DNA from: CAADGV01 sp040290295
GTDB lineage: Bacteria > Bacteroidota > Ignavibacteria > UBA10030 > UBA6906
Assembly: GCA_040290295.1 (NCBI GenBank)
Contig: PSMW01000017.1
Location: 1 to 64,000, forward strand
Reading direction: 5' to 3'
DNA length: 64,000 bases
Shown here: piece by piece, positions 43,950 to 52,250 of the stretch
Layout: every line of letters starts with the position of its first letter
How positions within the stretch are numbered: the first letter of the stretch is position 1
Position numbers and translations under genes: made by a program
Notes under the pieces: generated by a model
What the model saw: the letters and a program-made list of their open reading frames with translations, nothing else
What the model was told of the DNA's origin: nothing
Database searches by the model: none

Positions 43950-45451
43950 GTTTCGTGTTCTTCCTTCGTTTGTTGCGCGTCGACCTTCACCGGGTACTTG
44001 CCGCTGAAGCATGCTGTACAGTAATTCTCACCGTGTTCATGCGGCACAGAGGCGAGAAGATCGTCTAACTCTAAGTATTCAAGACTGTCCACGCCAAGCT
44101 CTTGCGCAATCTTTCTCACATCACCATTGCACTGATTGGCGATCAGTTCCTCGCCGTTCGGGAAGTCCATACCATAATGACACGGATATGTGATTGGTGG
44201 AGCGGAAACGCGGAAGTGCACTTCCTTCGGTCCGGCTTGGCGTACGAGTTGAACGAGTTGCTTCGAGGTGGTGCCGCGAACAATCGAATCATCCACAATC
44301 ACAACGACGCGATCTTTGAGCACTCCTTTGACGGTGTTGAATTTCGTTTTCACTTTGTTCTCGCGAACATCTTGCTTCGGCTGAATGAATGTTCGGCCGA
44401 TGTAGTGACTGCGAATCAACCCTATTTCCAGTCGAGTCTTGTTGCCAAGCTTGTTCGATTCCTGAACGAATCCCATCGTTGCCGTGTTGCTCGAATCCGG
44501 AACGTTGATGACAATAACTTTCTCGTCGGGGTCGGAGGGATGGACCGGCTTGGTGCGGGCAAGCGTCTTGCCAAGCTTACGGCGCACTTTATCCACGCTG
44601 TGCCCGAAAATCTGGCTGTCGGGACGTGAGAAGTAGATGTATTCGAAGATGCAGTGATGGGGTGCCGCCGGCTCTCCGTTGATCCGTAGAGACTTCACAG
44701 CGCCGGTCTCTTGTGCTTCGCTGTCGATCACGATCAGCTCTCCCGGTTCCACGTCGCGTACATACTCTGCGTCGATAATGTCGAAAGCAACAGTTTCCGA
44801 CGCCACGAAGAACGCCTTGCCTTTCTTGCCGAGTGCAAGCGGCCGAAAGCCGGAATGATCTCGTGCAGCAATCAAACGATCATTGGTGAGAATGACCAAC
44901 GAGTATGCTCCCTGAATCTGCGAGAGCGCATCGCGGATTTGCTCGATCTGATCTGGCTGCTTGCTTCGTGCAATGAGGTGTAGGATGACTTCTGTATCCG
45001 ATGTGGTCTGGAAAATCGTCCCCTCATCGACGAGCCGCTTGCGAATCTCGCGGAAGTTGGTCAGGTTCCCGTTATGAGCGACTGCAAGATTACCGTTCTT
45101 GTAAATAACTGTAAGTGGCTGAATGTTCAGGCGATTGTCAGCGGCACCTGCAGTTGAATAACGATTGTGTCCAATCGCCAGAGTGCCGCGTAGTTCGTTC
45201 GTGAGAAGTCGTTCGTCGCGATAGATGTCATTCACCAGTCCAAAGTCCTTGTGAATGTGAAAGCGATAGCGCTTCAGCTTCTCATCGTATTCAGACGTAA
45301 CGATGCCGGAGCCTTCCTGTCCACGGTGTTGCTGTGCGAGCAATCCGTAGTATGTGAACTGCGCCGCGGCAGGATGCCCGAACACACCGAACACGGCACA
45401 ATGGCAACGAGGCTTGTCAAGAACAGTACGCATGGTATCGAGGAATTTCAT
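43946..45451 (-). CDS. purF: amidophosphoribosyltransferase
   Basis: Catalyses the first step of purine synthesis, PRPP plus glutamine to phosphoribosylamine. The nucleophilic Cys is in CHCAVFGVFG after a short N-terminal leader that would be removed, and the Ntn-type glutaminase has QQHRGQEGSGIV, IGHNRYSTAG and AHNGNL. The PRPP loop is VVIVDDSIVRGTTSKQL. Cysteines in HCIFEYIYFSRPD, then QCNGDV and ENYCTACFSG, suggest the iron-sulfur type of PurF seen in Bacillus. The 501 residues are slightly longer than usual. It overlaps pgsA by 4 bp. Confidence 0.94.
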   Translation of the reverse strand: MKFLDTMRTVLDKPRCHCAVFGVFGHPAAAQFTYYGLLAQQHRGQEGSGIVTSEYDEKLKRYRFHIHKDFGLVNDIYRDERLLTNELRGTLAIGHNRYSTAGAADNRLNIQPLTVIYKNGNLAVAHNGNLTNFREIRKRLVDEGTIFQTTSDTEVILHLIARSKQPDQIEQIRDALSQIQGAYSLVILTNDRLIAARDHSGFRPLALGKKGKAFFVASETVAFDIIDAEYVRDVEPGELIVIDSEAQETGAVKSLRINGEPAAPHHCIFEYIYFSRPDSQIFGHSVDKVRRKLGKTLARTKPVHPSDPDEKVIVINVPDSSNTATMGFVQESNKLGNKTRLEIGLIRSHYIGRTFIQPKQDVRENKVKTKFNTVKGVLKDRVVVIVDDSIVRGTTSKQLVQLVRQAGPKEVHFRVSAPPITYPCHYGMDFPNGEELIANQCNGDVRKIAQELGVDSLEYLELDDLLASVPHEHGENYCTACFSGKYPVKVDAQQTKEEHET

Positions 45452-45509
45452 GCATGCAATATACGTGAACAGCGCTGGGCATTCAAACGTGCTTCAGTGC
45501 TGAGCCGAC

Positions 45510-47111
45510 TCAATCGGCGATCGTGTCCTTCAAGAATTCTGCATTATTGCGGTGCGGATAATCGGTCGTGACGTGGAGACCACGGCTTTCTTTCCGTTTC
45601 ATCGCGCACTGAATGATCAGCATGGCGCATTGGGCAAGATTGCGCAACTCAATCAGTCCTTCGGTCACTTTCGTTTTCTTGTAAAACGTCTCCACCTCTT
45701 CCTGAATCAATTTCATGCGACGGAGTGCTCGCTCCAGACGGAGGCTCGACCGAACGATCCCGACATAATCCCACATGATTTGCTGTATCTCTTTCCGATC
45801 GTGCGCGATCAACACCCACTCTTCACTATTGAACGTGCCGCTATCATCCCAATCTTGAACGTCGGGGATCGGGTGGTGGTACTGCCGAAGAAATGTTTGC
45901 GCATCCACAGCGGCGCGGTGGGAAAAGACCAAGCCCTCCAGCAACGAGTTGCTCGCTAAGCGGTTGGCACCGTGCACACCCGTCATGCTTACCTCACCCG
46001 ACGCATACAAGCCGTGAATGGGTGTTTTGCCCTCCGTGTCGGTCACCACGCCGCCGCACGCGTAGTGCGCTGCCGGCACCACGGGGATCGGCTCTTTGGT
46101 GATATCCAACTTGTACTTCGAGAGACAAGTTTGGTAAATGTAGGGAAATGTTTCGATGACCTGCTCGGCAGGCAGATGGCGGAGGTCGAGCAAGACGTAA
46201 TCCTCGCCTCGCTTCTTGAGTTCGGTATCGATAGCGTATGCGACGATATCGCGCGGCGCAAGCGATTTGCGCGGATCGTATTTCTGCATGAACTCTTCTC
46301 CATCCCGACTTCGTAGTACTCCTCCAAAGCCCCGCAGAGCTTCTGAAATGAGAAATGCCGGGCTGCCGGAATTGTACAGCGTCGTGGGATGGAATTGCAC
46401 GAACTCCATGTTTGCGATTACCGCGCCCGCACGATACGCCATCGCCACCCCATCGCCAGTAGCGATCAAGGGATTTGTGGTGTGCAGATACACATGGCCT
46501 AACCCACCCGTTGCAAGCAGTACGACCTTTGCAAGAAAGGTGTCGACGCGACGCTCACGTTCGTTCAATACATACGCGCCCCAACAATGGATGTTCCGCT
46601 TGTCAATTGGTCGCCGCAGGACTGTCTGGTGCTCAGTGATCAGTTCGATGGCGACGTGGTTCTCGAAGATTTGGATATTGGGATGAGACGTCACGTGAGA
46701 CACAAGAGCGCGCTCGATTTCTCGTCCCGTCAGATCGCGTGCATGCACAATGCGGTTGACGGAGTGACCGCCCTCCCGTCCCAAATCCAGTTCGCCGGTT
46801 TCCTTTCGTGTAAACTCGACACCGAGATCCATCAGCTCGCGGAGGCGCTCGGGACCTTCACGCACCAGAATCTCTACAGCATCTCGATGACACAAACCGG
46901 CGCCGGTCGCGAGCGTATCCTGAATATGCAGGTCATATGAATCGAGTTCTGACATGACGGCTGCAATGCCGCCTTGGGCGTAGTTCGTGTTAGACTCTGC
47001 TCGCTCTTTTTTGGTGATGATGGCAACGCTGCCGAGCTTCGCCACCTTGATGGCATAGAACAATCCGGCGATACCACTACCGAGCACGAGAAAGTCAAAC
47101 CGATGGGTCAT
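45510..47111 (-). CDS. nadB: L-aspartate oxidase
   Basis: Flavoenzyme of the de novo NAD pathway that oxidises aspartate to iminoaspartate for NadA. It has the FAD-binding LVLGSGIAGLFYAIK, NYAQGGIAAVM, the Arg/His catalytic region with GHSVNRIVHARDLTGREIE, HPTTLYNSG and HYACGGVVTDTEGKT, and GASNSL-like RLASNSLLEGLVFSHRAA. The 533 residues match the family. nadA and nadC are not in the window. The start at 47111 gives MTHRFDFLVLGSG, as expected. Confidence 0.95.
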   Translation of the reverse strand: MTHRFDFLVLGSGIAGLFYAIKVAKLGSVAIITKKERAESNTNYAQGGIAAVMSELDSYDLHIQDTLATGAGLCHRDAVEILVREGPERLRELMDLGVEFTRKETGELDLGREGGHSVNRIVHARDLTGREIERALVSHVTSHPNIQIFENHVAIELITEHQTVLRRPIDKRNIHCWGAYVLNERERRVDTFLAKVVLLATGGLGHVYLHTTNPLIATGDGVAMAYRAGAVIANMEFVQFHPTTLYNSGSPAFLISEALRGFGGVLRSRDGEEFMQKYDPRKSLAPRDIVAYAIDTELKKRGEDYVLLDLRHLPAEQVIETFPYIYQTCLSKYKLDITKEPIPVVPAAHYACGGVVTDTEGKTPIHGLYASGEVSMTGVHGANRLASNSLLEGLVFSHRAAVDAQTFLRQYHHPIPDVQDWDDSGTFNSEEWVLIAHDRKEIQQIMWDYVGIVRSSLRLERALRRMKLIQEEVETFYKKTKVTEGLIELRNLAQCAMLIIQCAMKRKESRGLHVTTDYPHRNNAEFLKDTIAD

Positions 47112-47181
47112 CGAAAACGTGGCGAGAGTGTGGGAAATGGACGGTTATCGGTTTCATGACGGACGCAATATAAACAAAAAG

Positions 47182-47206
47182 AGGGTGACGAAAAATCCGC
47201 CACCCT
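47182..47206 (-). terminator. rho-independent terminator of the gene at 47230-48634
   Basis: On the minus strand AGGGTG pairs with CACCCT around a 13-nt loop and is followed by CTTTTTGTTT. It lies 24 bp after the stop of the outer-membrane protein gene and before the nadB start. Confidence 0.75.
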
Positions 47207-47229
47207 TCTCCGCACGCTGTGCGTCAGGT

Positions 47230-48634
47230 TCAGTTGAAATTGAAACTCGCGTTGATGAACCCGAATGTGTTGACGTTGTCGTTCCCGCTGATCAGTCCGA
47301 AGCCACGGCGCAAGGCTTCTTCACTGAGCGTTGCATCGAGTGAGAAGCGACCGAAACGCATCCCGACTCCCAGGGAGACGATGCCATCGTGATTGTAATT
47401 GCCAAACAGAAGGAAGCTGCTTGGCGTTGTGAGATTTGTTTCGAACGTGGTGCTCGTTGTTCCAACAGTAGATTCCACCTTCAGTTTGAACTTACCCAAC
47501 GTCCGATAGTAACCAACACGTCCTGCAAGCCAATCGAGGAACCACCACTCGCCTCCGAGATTGATGACGGGTATGGAGGTGTTGGAGACTGTTCCGGTAA
47601 GTGAGAGAGCGGTTGCGGGAGGGACAGCCGCTTGTGCAAATTCCGCTTTTGCTCGTGCCGTGAAGAAGCTCAAGCCCGTTGCAATCAGAATATCCTTACT
47701 GTGATACTCCATACCTGCACCGAACGCAACCGAGGTGACGGTCACTTTGAGAGACGCCGGCGTTGGCCGAGGGGCTGCCGTAGGCTTGGTGTCCTCTTTC
47801 GGCGCGCCGGAAATGCTGCCGAAGGCACCGTACGGAACCAAGTTCACGCTGTTCGAGATCTTGAACCGCCCACGCGCTTGAATCTGGAACTCCGTCCCGC
47901 TGACCGAATACTCACCGTCGATCGGCGCCGTGGGCGGGGGCGTCATCGATATCCGATCGGTCGCCTTGTCAATGCGCAGAGCGGCGCTCACGTCAATCGC
48001 ATTACCTCCGCCTAAATCGACCAGCACGCCACCCCGAAAGCCAAGAACACTTGCCGATGCCTCCGATGACGACGATATCGTGCCGGAGGTGAGTGACGAA
48101 TCCGAATTCGAGTTGCCGTACATGATGCCGAACCCAAAATCGAATCCACCCATATCGACCGAGGCGAATGCTTCCCACACGTTTTGGATCGGTGGAATCG
48201 GTCGAGGCTGGCGCTGAGCAATCGATCCGATAGGAAGGGGGAACCCCAGTGCACCAATGCCGCTGATGAACGTGCGTGCCTGATTGGCAAACGAAGGATC
48301 GAAACTGAGAACAGCGCCGACCGTCAACTGATTGTTGACCTCGAAGCTGACACCGGCGTTTTGCAGTCCGTACCCGTTATCGGCGGGTCGTCAAGCCGGC
48401 AAGTGTACCACCGCCGATATTTGACCAGAGATAATCTTTATACATGGTCTGATAGGCGGGATTGACCAGCAACAGCGTTGGGTCCTCCCAGAGAAACGGA
48501 TTGAGCACGACTCCCTGCCCCGCCGTCGAACCGCCCATGGCGATCTGCCGCGCGAGACCTCCCCACTTTGCCTGACTCGAAGCGAACGGCGAGACAAGCA
48601 CGAGCAGCACCAAAACACAGAGCATTCGGTTCAT
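47230..48634 (-). pseudogene. outer-membrane barrel-like protein with a single-base frameshift
   Basis: The first 80 codons (from ATG 48634) carry a signal peptide (LVLLVLVSPFASS) and ARQIAMGGSTAGQGVVLNP, like the start of PorV/OmpP1-type barrels; the frame then stops at 48377. In another frame NGYGLQNAGVSFEVNNQL continues for about 385 codons with barrel strands and ends FGFINASFNFN, an outer-membrane terminus. Removing one C from ACCCGCC (near 48388) joins the parts. The rest of the protein is well kept, so a sequencing error or a very recent mutation is likely. Function unknown; it is followed by a clear terminator. Confidence 0.7.
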
Positions 48635-48676
48635 GGGAACCTCCTTGAGGTTGTGAATGGGATTGGTGGGAAATCC

Positions 48677-48763
48677 TCAGCACGCCCAACAGCCGGCGGT
48701 AAGCACCGCCATGAGCACCAACAGTACTGCGTTGGCAATTCGGTACTTCAGCGTCTCGCTCAT
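48677..48763 (-). CDS. 28-residue lipoprotein-like peptide
   Basis: A strong Shine-Dalgarno (GGAGG, 4 bp before the ATG) opens a 28-codon frame whose product has a basic start (MSETLKYRI), a hydrophobic stretch (VLLVLMAVL) and the lipobox LTAGC near the end, followed only by WAC. If made it would be a minute lipidated or membrane peptide. It precedes the barrel-like gene by 43 bp on the same strand and may belong to its transcript. A leader peptide role is an alternative. Confidence 0.45.
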   Translation of the reverse strand: MSETLKYRIANAVLLVLMAVLTAGCWAC

Positions 48764-48862
48764 ACTGCCTCCATTTTTGTTGGTGAAAAGAATGGTAAGT
48801 TTGTGGAACGTCGGAGCTACCATAACCAATTCGAGGTGGAGAGTCAAGCGACAACGAAAATA

Positions 48863-49483
48863 CTACAGCTTTTTCAGGAGTGCGTCAATGAACTGAACAC
48901 GGGGGAGAAGTTCGGCTTCGGTTCCATCGTTGTGAAGAACGAAGTGGGCGCGTTCGAGCGCGTCCTTCACGTCCATTTGAAATCTCATGCGTGCAAGCAC
49001 TTCTTCGCGCGTTACACCATCCCGCTGCATCACGCGTGCGATGCGCGTTTCTTCATCGGCATGAACGACGAGCACGGCATCCACTCGTTCGTCCATGCCG
49101 CTTTCGAAAATCAGCGCCGCTTCGATGACGACGTACGGTTTCTTCTTTTCTAACGGAAGGACTTCGAGCTGTCGTTCGATGTAATCAAAAACGTGCGGAT
49201 GCACGATCGCATTCAGTTTGTGCAGTTCCACGGGGTCGGAAAACACGCGTGCGGCAAGCTTCTGTCTGTTCAGGCTTCCCTCGGAAGCGAACACTTCCTC
49301 ACCGAAGGTTCTGCGGATCGCAGCTTTGATCTCCTTATGCTCTTCGGTGAGCGTTCGAGCGATCGCATCGGCAGAAAGAACCGTTCTGCCGAGCGTTTCG
49401 AAGTGTCTGCATACCGTGGACTTCCCGCTTCCAATCCCGCCGGTCACTCCAACGCGGAGGTATGCTGGACGAGCTTTCTTCAC
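48863..49483 (-). CDS. coaE: dephospho-CoA kinase
   Basis: Last step of coenzyme A synthesis. The 206-residue P-loop kinase shows GVTGGIGSGKSTVCRHF, DAIARTL, the HPHVFDYIERQ lid and VVIEAALIFESGMDERVDAVLVVHA, then ARMRFQ. All match CoaE. A run of basic residues precedes the P-loop. It is followed at a distance by the small lipoprotein-like gene and preceded by rny. Confidence 0.94.
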   Translation of the reverse strand: MKKARPAYLRVGVTGGIGSGKSTVCRHFETLGRTVLSADAIARTLTEEHKEIKAAIRRTFGEEVFASEGSLNRQKLAARVFSDPVELHKLNAIVHPHVFDYIERQLEVLPLEKKKPYVVIEAALIFESGMDERVDAVLVVHADEETRIARVMQRDGVTREEVLARMRFQMDVKDALERAHFVLHNDGTEAELLPRVQFIDALLKKL

Positions 49484-49573
49484 AGCGTTACAATCGATAA
49501 GGATGAAGAAGAAAAGGCGAAAGCGGTGGAGGCGTGCCGGCTCTTCGCGCCATGATGGCTTAGGGAGTACACG

Positions 49574-51136
49574 TTACTTGGCGTATGCGACAGACCGGAA
49601 TTCGCGAATGACCGTCACCTTGATCTGTCCTGGATACTCCATCTCCTGCTGGATCTTTGCAGCGATGTCGTGAGCGAGTTGATCGGCAAGGGCATCATCC
49701 ACCTTGGTCGGTTCCACCACGACACGAATTTCTCGGCCTGCCTGGATGGCGTACGTTTTCTCGACACCCTGGAAGGAATTGGCAAACATTTCGAGCTTTT
49801 CCAAACGTTTTGCATATCCTTCCACCGATTCGCGGCGGGGGCCGGGCCGCGCGCCGCTGATGGCATCTGCCGCTTGCACGAGTGCTGCGATGGGAGATTC
49901 CATCGGCATGTCGTCGTGATGCGAACCGATTGCATTGGCAACGATGGGGTGCTCGCCATATTTCTTTGCAAGCTCATACCCTAACAACGCGTGTGGGCCT
50001 TCGGCTGATTTGTCGGCACACTTCCCGATATCGTGCAGCAATCCGGCGCGTTTACCCAGTGCGGCGTCAAGCCCCAGTTCGGAGGCCATCATGCCGGTCA
50101 GCAATGCAACCTCGATACTGTGCTGTAGCATGTTTTGGCCATAACTTGAACGATATTTCATGCGTCCAATGAGCCGGAGGATTTCCTTGTGCGCGCCATG
50201 CAAGCCCACCTCCAACAGCGCGTTCTCCCCTGTGCGGAGAATGTCCTCTTCGAGTTCCTGTCGGACTTTCTCAACGACTTCCTCAATACGCGCCGGGTGG
50301 ATACGGCCGTCGGCGATCAACCGCTCGAGTGCAACACGCGCGACCTCGCGCCGGAACGGATCGAACGCAGAGAGAATTACTGCCTCAGGCGTATCATCGA
50401 CAATCACATCGACCCCCGTTGCCGCTTCGAAGGCACGGATGTTTCGACCTTCACGTCCGATGATGCGTCCTTTCATTTCATCGCTTTGGATGTTCAAGAC
50501 GCTTACGGTGGTTTCTACGGAATGGTCGGCAGCCGTCCGCTGGATGGCGTGCACGATGAGCTTTTGCGCTTCCTTCTTTGCCTCGTCTCGGGCTTTGTCG
50601 CGAATTTCTTTGAGGATCTGGGCAGCCTCTGACCGTGCCTCGTTGATGAGATTGTCCATCAACACCTTCTTTGCTTCTTCACGGGAAAGCCCAGAGACAC
50701 GCTCCAGACGCGCGTTCTCTTCGCGCATCAGTTGTTCCAACTCTGCCTGCTTTGCTTGTAGTTGGCGCTCCTTCTCTTCGAGGTGTTTCTTGAGTTGAGC
50801 CTGTTCGCGCTCCTTGCGATTGAGGAGTTCGACCTTTCGGTCGATGTTTTCTTCCCGCGCGTCGAGCGCCTTTTCTTGCGAAGCTAATTTGGTCCGCTTG
50901 CTTTGGACGTCGGCATCGAATTCTTTCTTTTTCGAGTACCATTCGTCCTTCACTTCCAGGAGTTTTTCGCGTTTGAGCGTTTCGGCTTCTTTTTCGGCGT
51001 CGGCGAGGATTTTTGCCGCGCGTTCCTGCGCCGAGGCAATCTTGTTCTCTCCCGATTTTTGATTGAGGAACCACCCAATGAAGAAACTGATCCCGCATGC
51101 GAGGAGGACCAGCGGAACTAAGAGATAAATATTCAT
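49574..51136 (-). CDS. rny: ribonuclease Y
   Basis: A membrane-anchored endoribonuclease that starts mRNA decay. One N-terminal helix (LLVPLVLLACGISFFIGWFL) is followed by a long coiled coil (30-180), a KH domain (DEMKGRIIGREGRNIRAFE, GVDVIVDDTPEAV) and an HD domain with GLLHDIGKCAD and GSHHDD, the metal ligands. The 520 residues equal the usual length. The start at ATG 51136 (MNIYLLV) was chosen because the helix directly follows. It lies downstream of zapA and the 6S-like RNA. Confidence 0.95.
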   Translation of the reverse strand: MNIYLLVPLVLLACGISFFIGWFLNQKSGENKIASAQERAAKILADAEKEAETLKREKLLEVKDEWYSKKKEFDADVQSKRTKLASQEKALDAREENIDRKVELLNRKEREQAQLKKHLEEKERQLQAKQAELEQLMREENARLERVSGLSREEAKKVLMDNLINEARSEAAQILKEIRDKARDEAKKEAQKLIVHAIQRTAADHSVETTVSVLNIQSDEMKGRIIGREGRNIRAFEAATGVDVIVDDTPEAVILSAFDPFRREVARVALERLIADGRIHPARIEEVVEKVRQELEEDILRTGENALLEVGLHGAHKEILRLIGRMKYRSSYGQNMLQHSIEVALLTGMMASELGLDAALGKRAGLLHDIGKCADKSAEGPHALLGYELAKKYGEHPIVANAIGSHHDDMPMESPIAALVQAADAISGARPGPRRESVEGYAKRLEKLEMFANSFQGVEKTYAIQAGREIRVVVEPTKVDDALADQLAHDIAAKIQQEMEYPGQIKVTVIREFRSVAYAK

Positions 51137-51255
51137 ACAGCCTCCCAAATCACAGTGTGAGTACCAACCACCCGTTGCACGCAAACACTCTGCTGCAGGT
51201 GTTCCGGCGTGAAATAAAAATCCGCACCAATCAACCGTACCAAAAGATTCTTATG

Positions 51256-51447
51256 AAAGAACCTTCTTCAAACACAGTGGGTGCTCGCCTGAGCGCCTCT
51301 TACGTCCACAGTCTCGCTCGTCCCGCACAGCCGAAGCTGAAGCAGGAGGTCATGGCAAGAATCCCGTTCACTCGGTTGGTGGGACGGGATGTGGCGTGTA
51401 ATCAACGCCCACGAGTCGGGCTCCCTAGATAAAGGTGTTGGTTCTTT
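51256..51447 (-). ncRNA. ssrS: candidate 6S RNA downstream of zapA
   Basis: A gene-free stretch of about 190 nt is closed by a perfect 8-bp stem, AAAGAACC (minus, 51447-51440) with GGTTCTTT (51263-51256), extended by AACAC with GTGTT. Inside are several helices, among them GGCGT/ACGCC, ATCCCGT/ACGGGAT and CAGC-UUCG-GCUG. The size, a long closing stem and a place between zapA and the next gene match 6S RNA, which binds RNA polymerase and is next to zapA in many bacteria. TTATAAA just upstream could be the -10 box. I cannot fold it or compare it with the family model, so another structured RNA is possible. Confidence 0.45.
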
Positions 51448-51544
51448 ATAATGATGTTGGAGACGGTTGACGGTGCGGATGATATTCATCCGTACGCGAC
51501 TGCCCTATACCATAAAGAACAGTGTTCGCCCTTTCGCTAATAAT

Positions 51545-51847
51545 TCACGGAGATGTTGATTCTTGCAAACACGTATCAAGGTACGCATTCAGCTTCGCGA
51601 TTTCACTTTCCAGAGCAGATGCCATCGCTTTCGATCGTTCACGTTCCTTGAACAGATCTTCCGTGATATTAAGCGCAGACAGTACAGCGACGGTCAGGGT
51701 AGGCTGTTCGGGTATTTTGTTGTGAATGGTCGTGATCATTTCATCCACGTATGCTGCGACACGGCGAGTGAAATCTTCACTCTCCCCGCGCAACGGATAT
51801 TCGGAACCGAAAATTTTGACTCGAATGCTTTTTCGTTCTGGCGTCAT
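51545..51847 (-). CDS. zapA: cell division protein ZapA
   Basis: A 100-residue FtsZ-ring stabiliser. The N-terminal MTPERKSIRVKIFGSEYPLRG is the ZapA strand that meets FtsZ, and the second half (VAVLSALNITEDLFKERER) is the coiled coil. The start at 51847 was chosen because upstream codons are outside the family. It is followed by the 6S-like RNA and preceded by a ZapB-like gene on the same strand. Confidence 0.9.
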   Translation of the reverse strand: MTPERKSIRVKIFGSEYPLRGESEDFTRRVAAYVDEMITTIHNKIPEQPTLTVAVLSALNITEDLFKERERSKAMASALESEIAKLNAYLDTCLQESTSP

Positions 51848-51917
51848 CGTATCGATCCTCTGTACCCGAACCGTTTGAGGCAAACCGTCTCACGTTGCTG
51901 CCGTATCGAGGTCCGCT

Positions 51918-52217
51918 TCACAAGTATGCGTCGATCTTTGCAAGCAGTTCCTTGACCTTGGCAGCCAACTGCTCGCGCTCCCCGTTGGAAACAATCGCCG
52001 ATGTACTCATGTCCTGTGCATGGGCGCTCGCGCGTTGCAGTTGTTGTTCCTTCACGGCAAGCTCGTTGCGGAGCTTTGCCACTTCTTGCTGCAGCAGTGC
52101 GACCTGACTATGCAGCGCCTGTTTCTCTTCACGTAACTGAGCGATGATCTCGCCCGTTCGGCGCACCTTCTCCCAAAGAACTTTGAGAGATTCTTCAATG
52201 TGAGCAAACTGCTCCAC
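51918..52217 (-). CDS. coiled-coil protein, ZapB-like position
   Basis: A 99-residue protein almost wholly coiled coil (LREEKQALHSQVALLQQEV, KLRNELAVKEQQLQRA) ending in LAAKVKELLAKIDAYL. Small coiled-coil proteins next to zapA often act with the divisome (ZapB is one). There is no direct sequence proof. It lies between pheT and zapA. Confidence 0.65.
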   Translation of the reverse strand: MEQFAHIEESLKVLWEKVRRTGEIIAQLREEKQALHSQVALLQQEVAKLRNELAVKEQQLQRASAHAQDMSTSAIVSNGEREQLAAKVKELLAKIDAYL

Positions 52218-52250
52218 GCAAGAGCCTGTACTTTGTGGACGTAGGACTCG

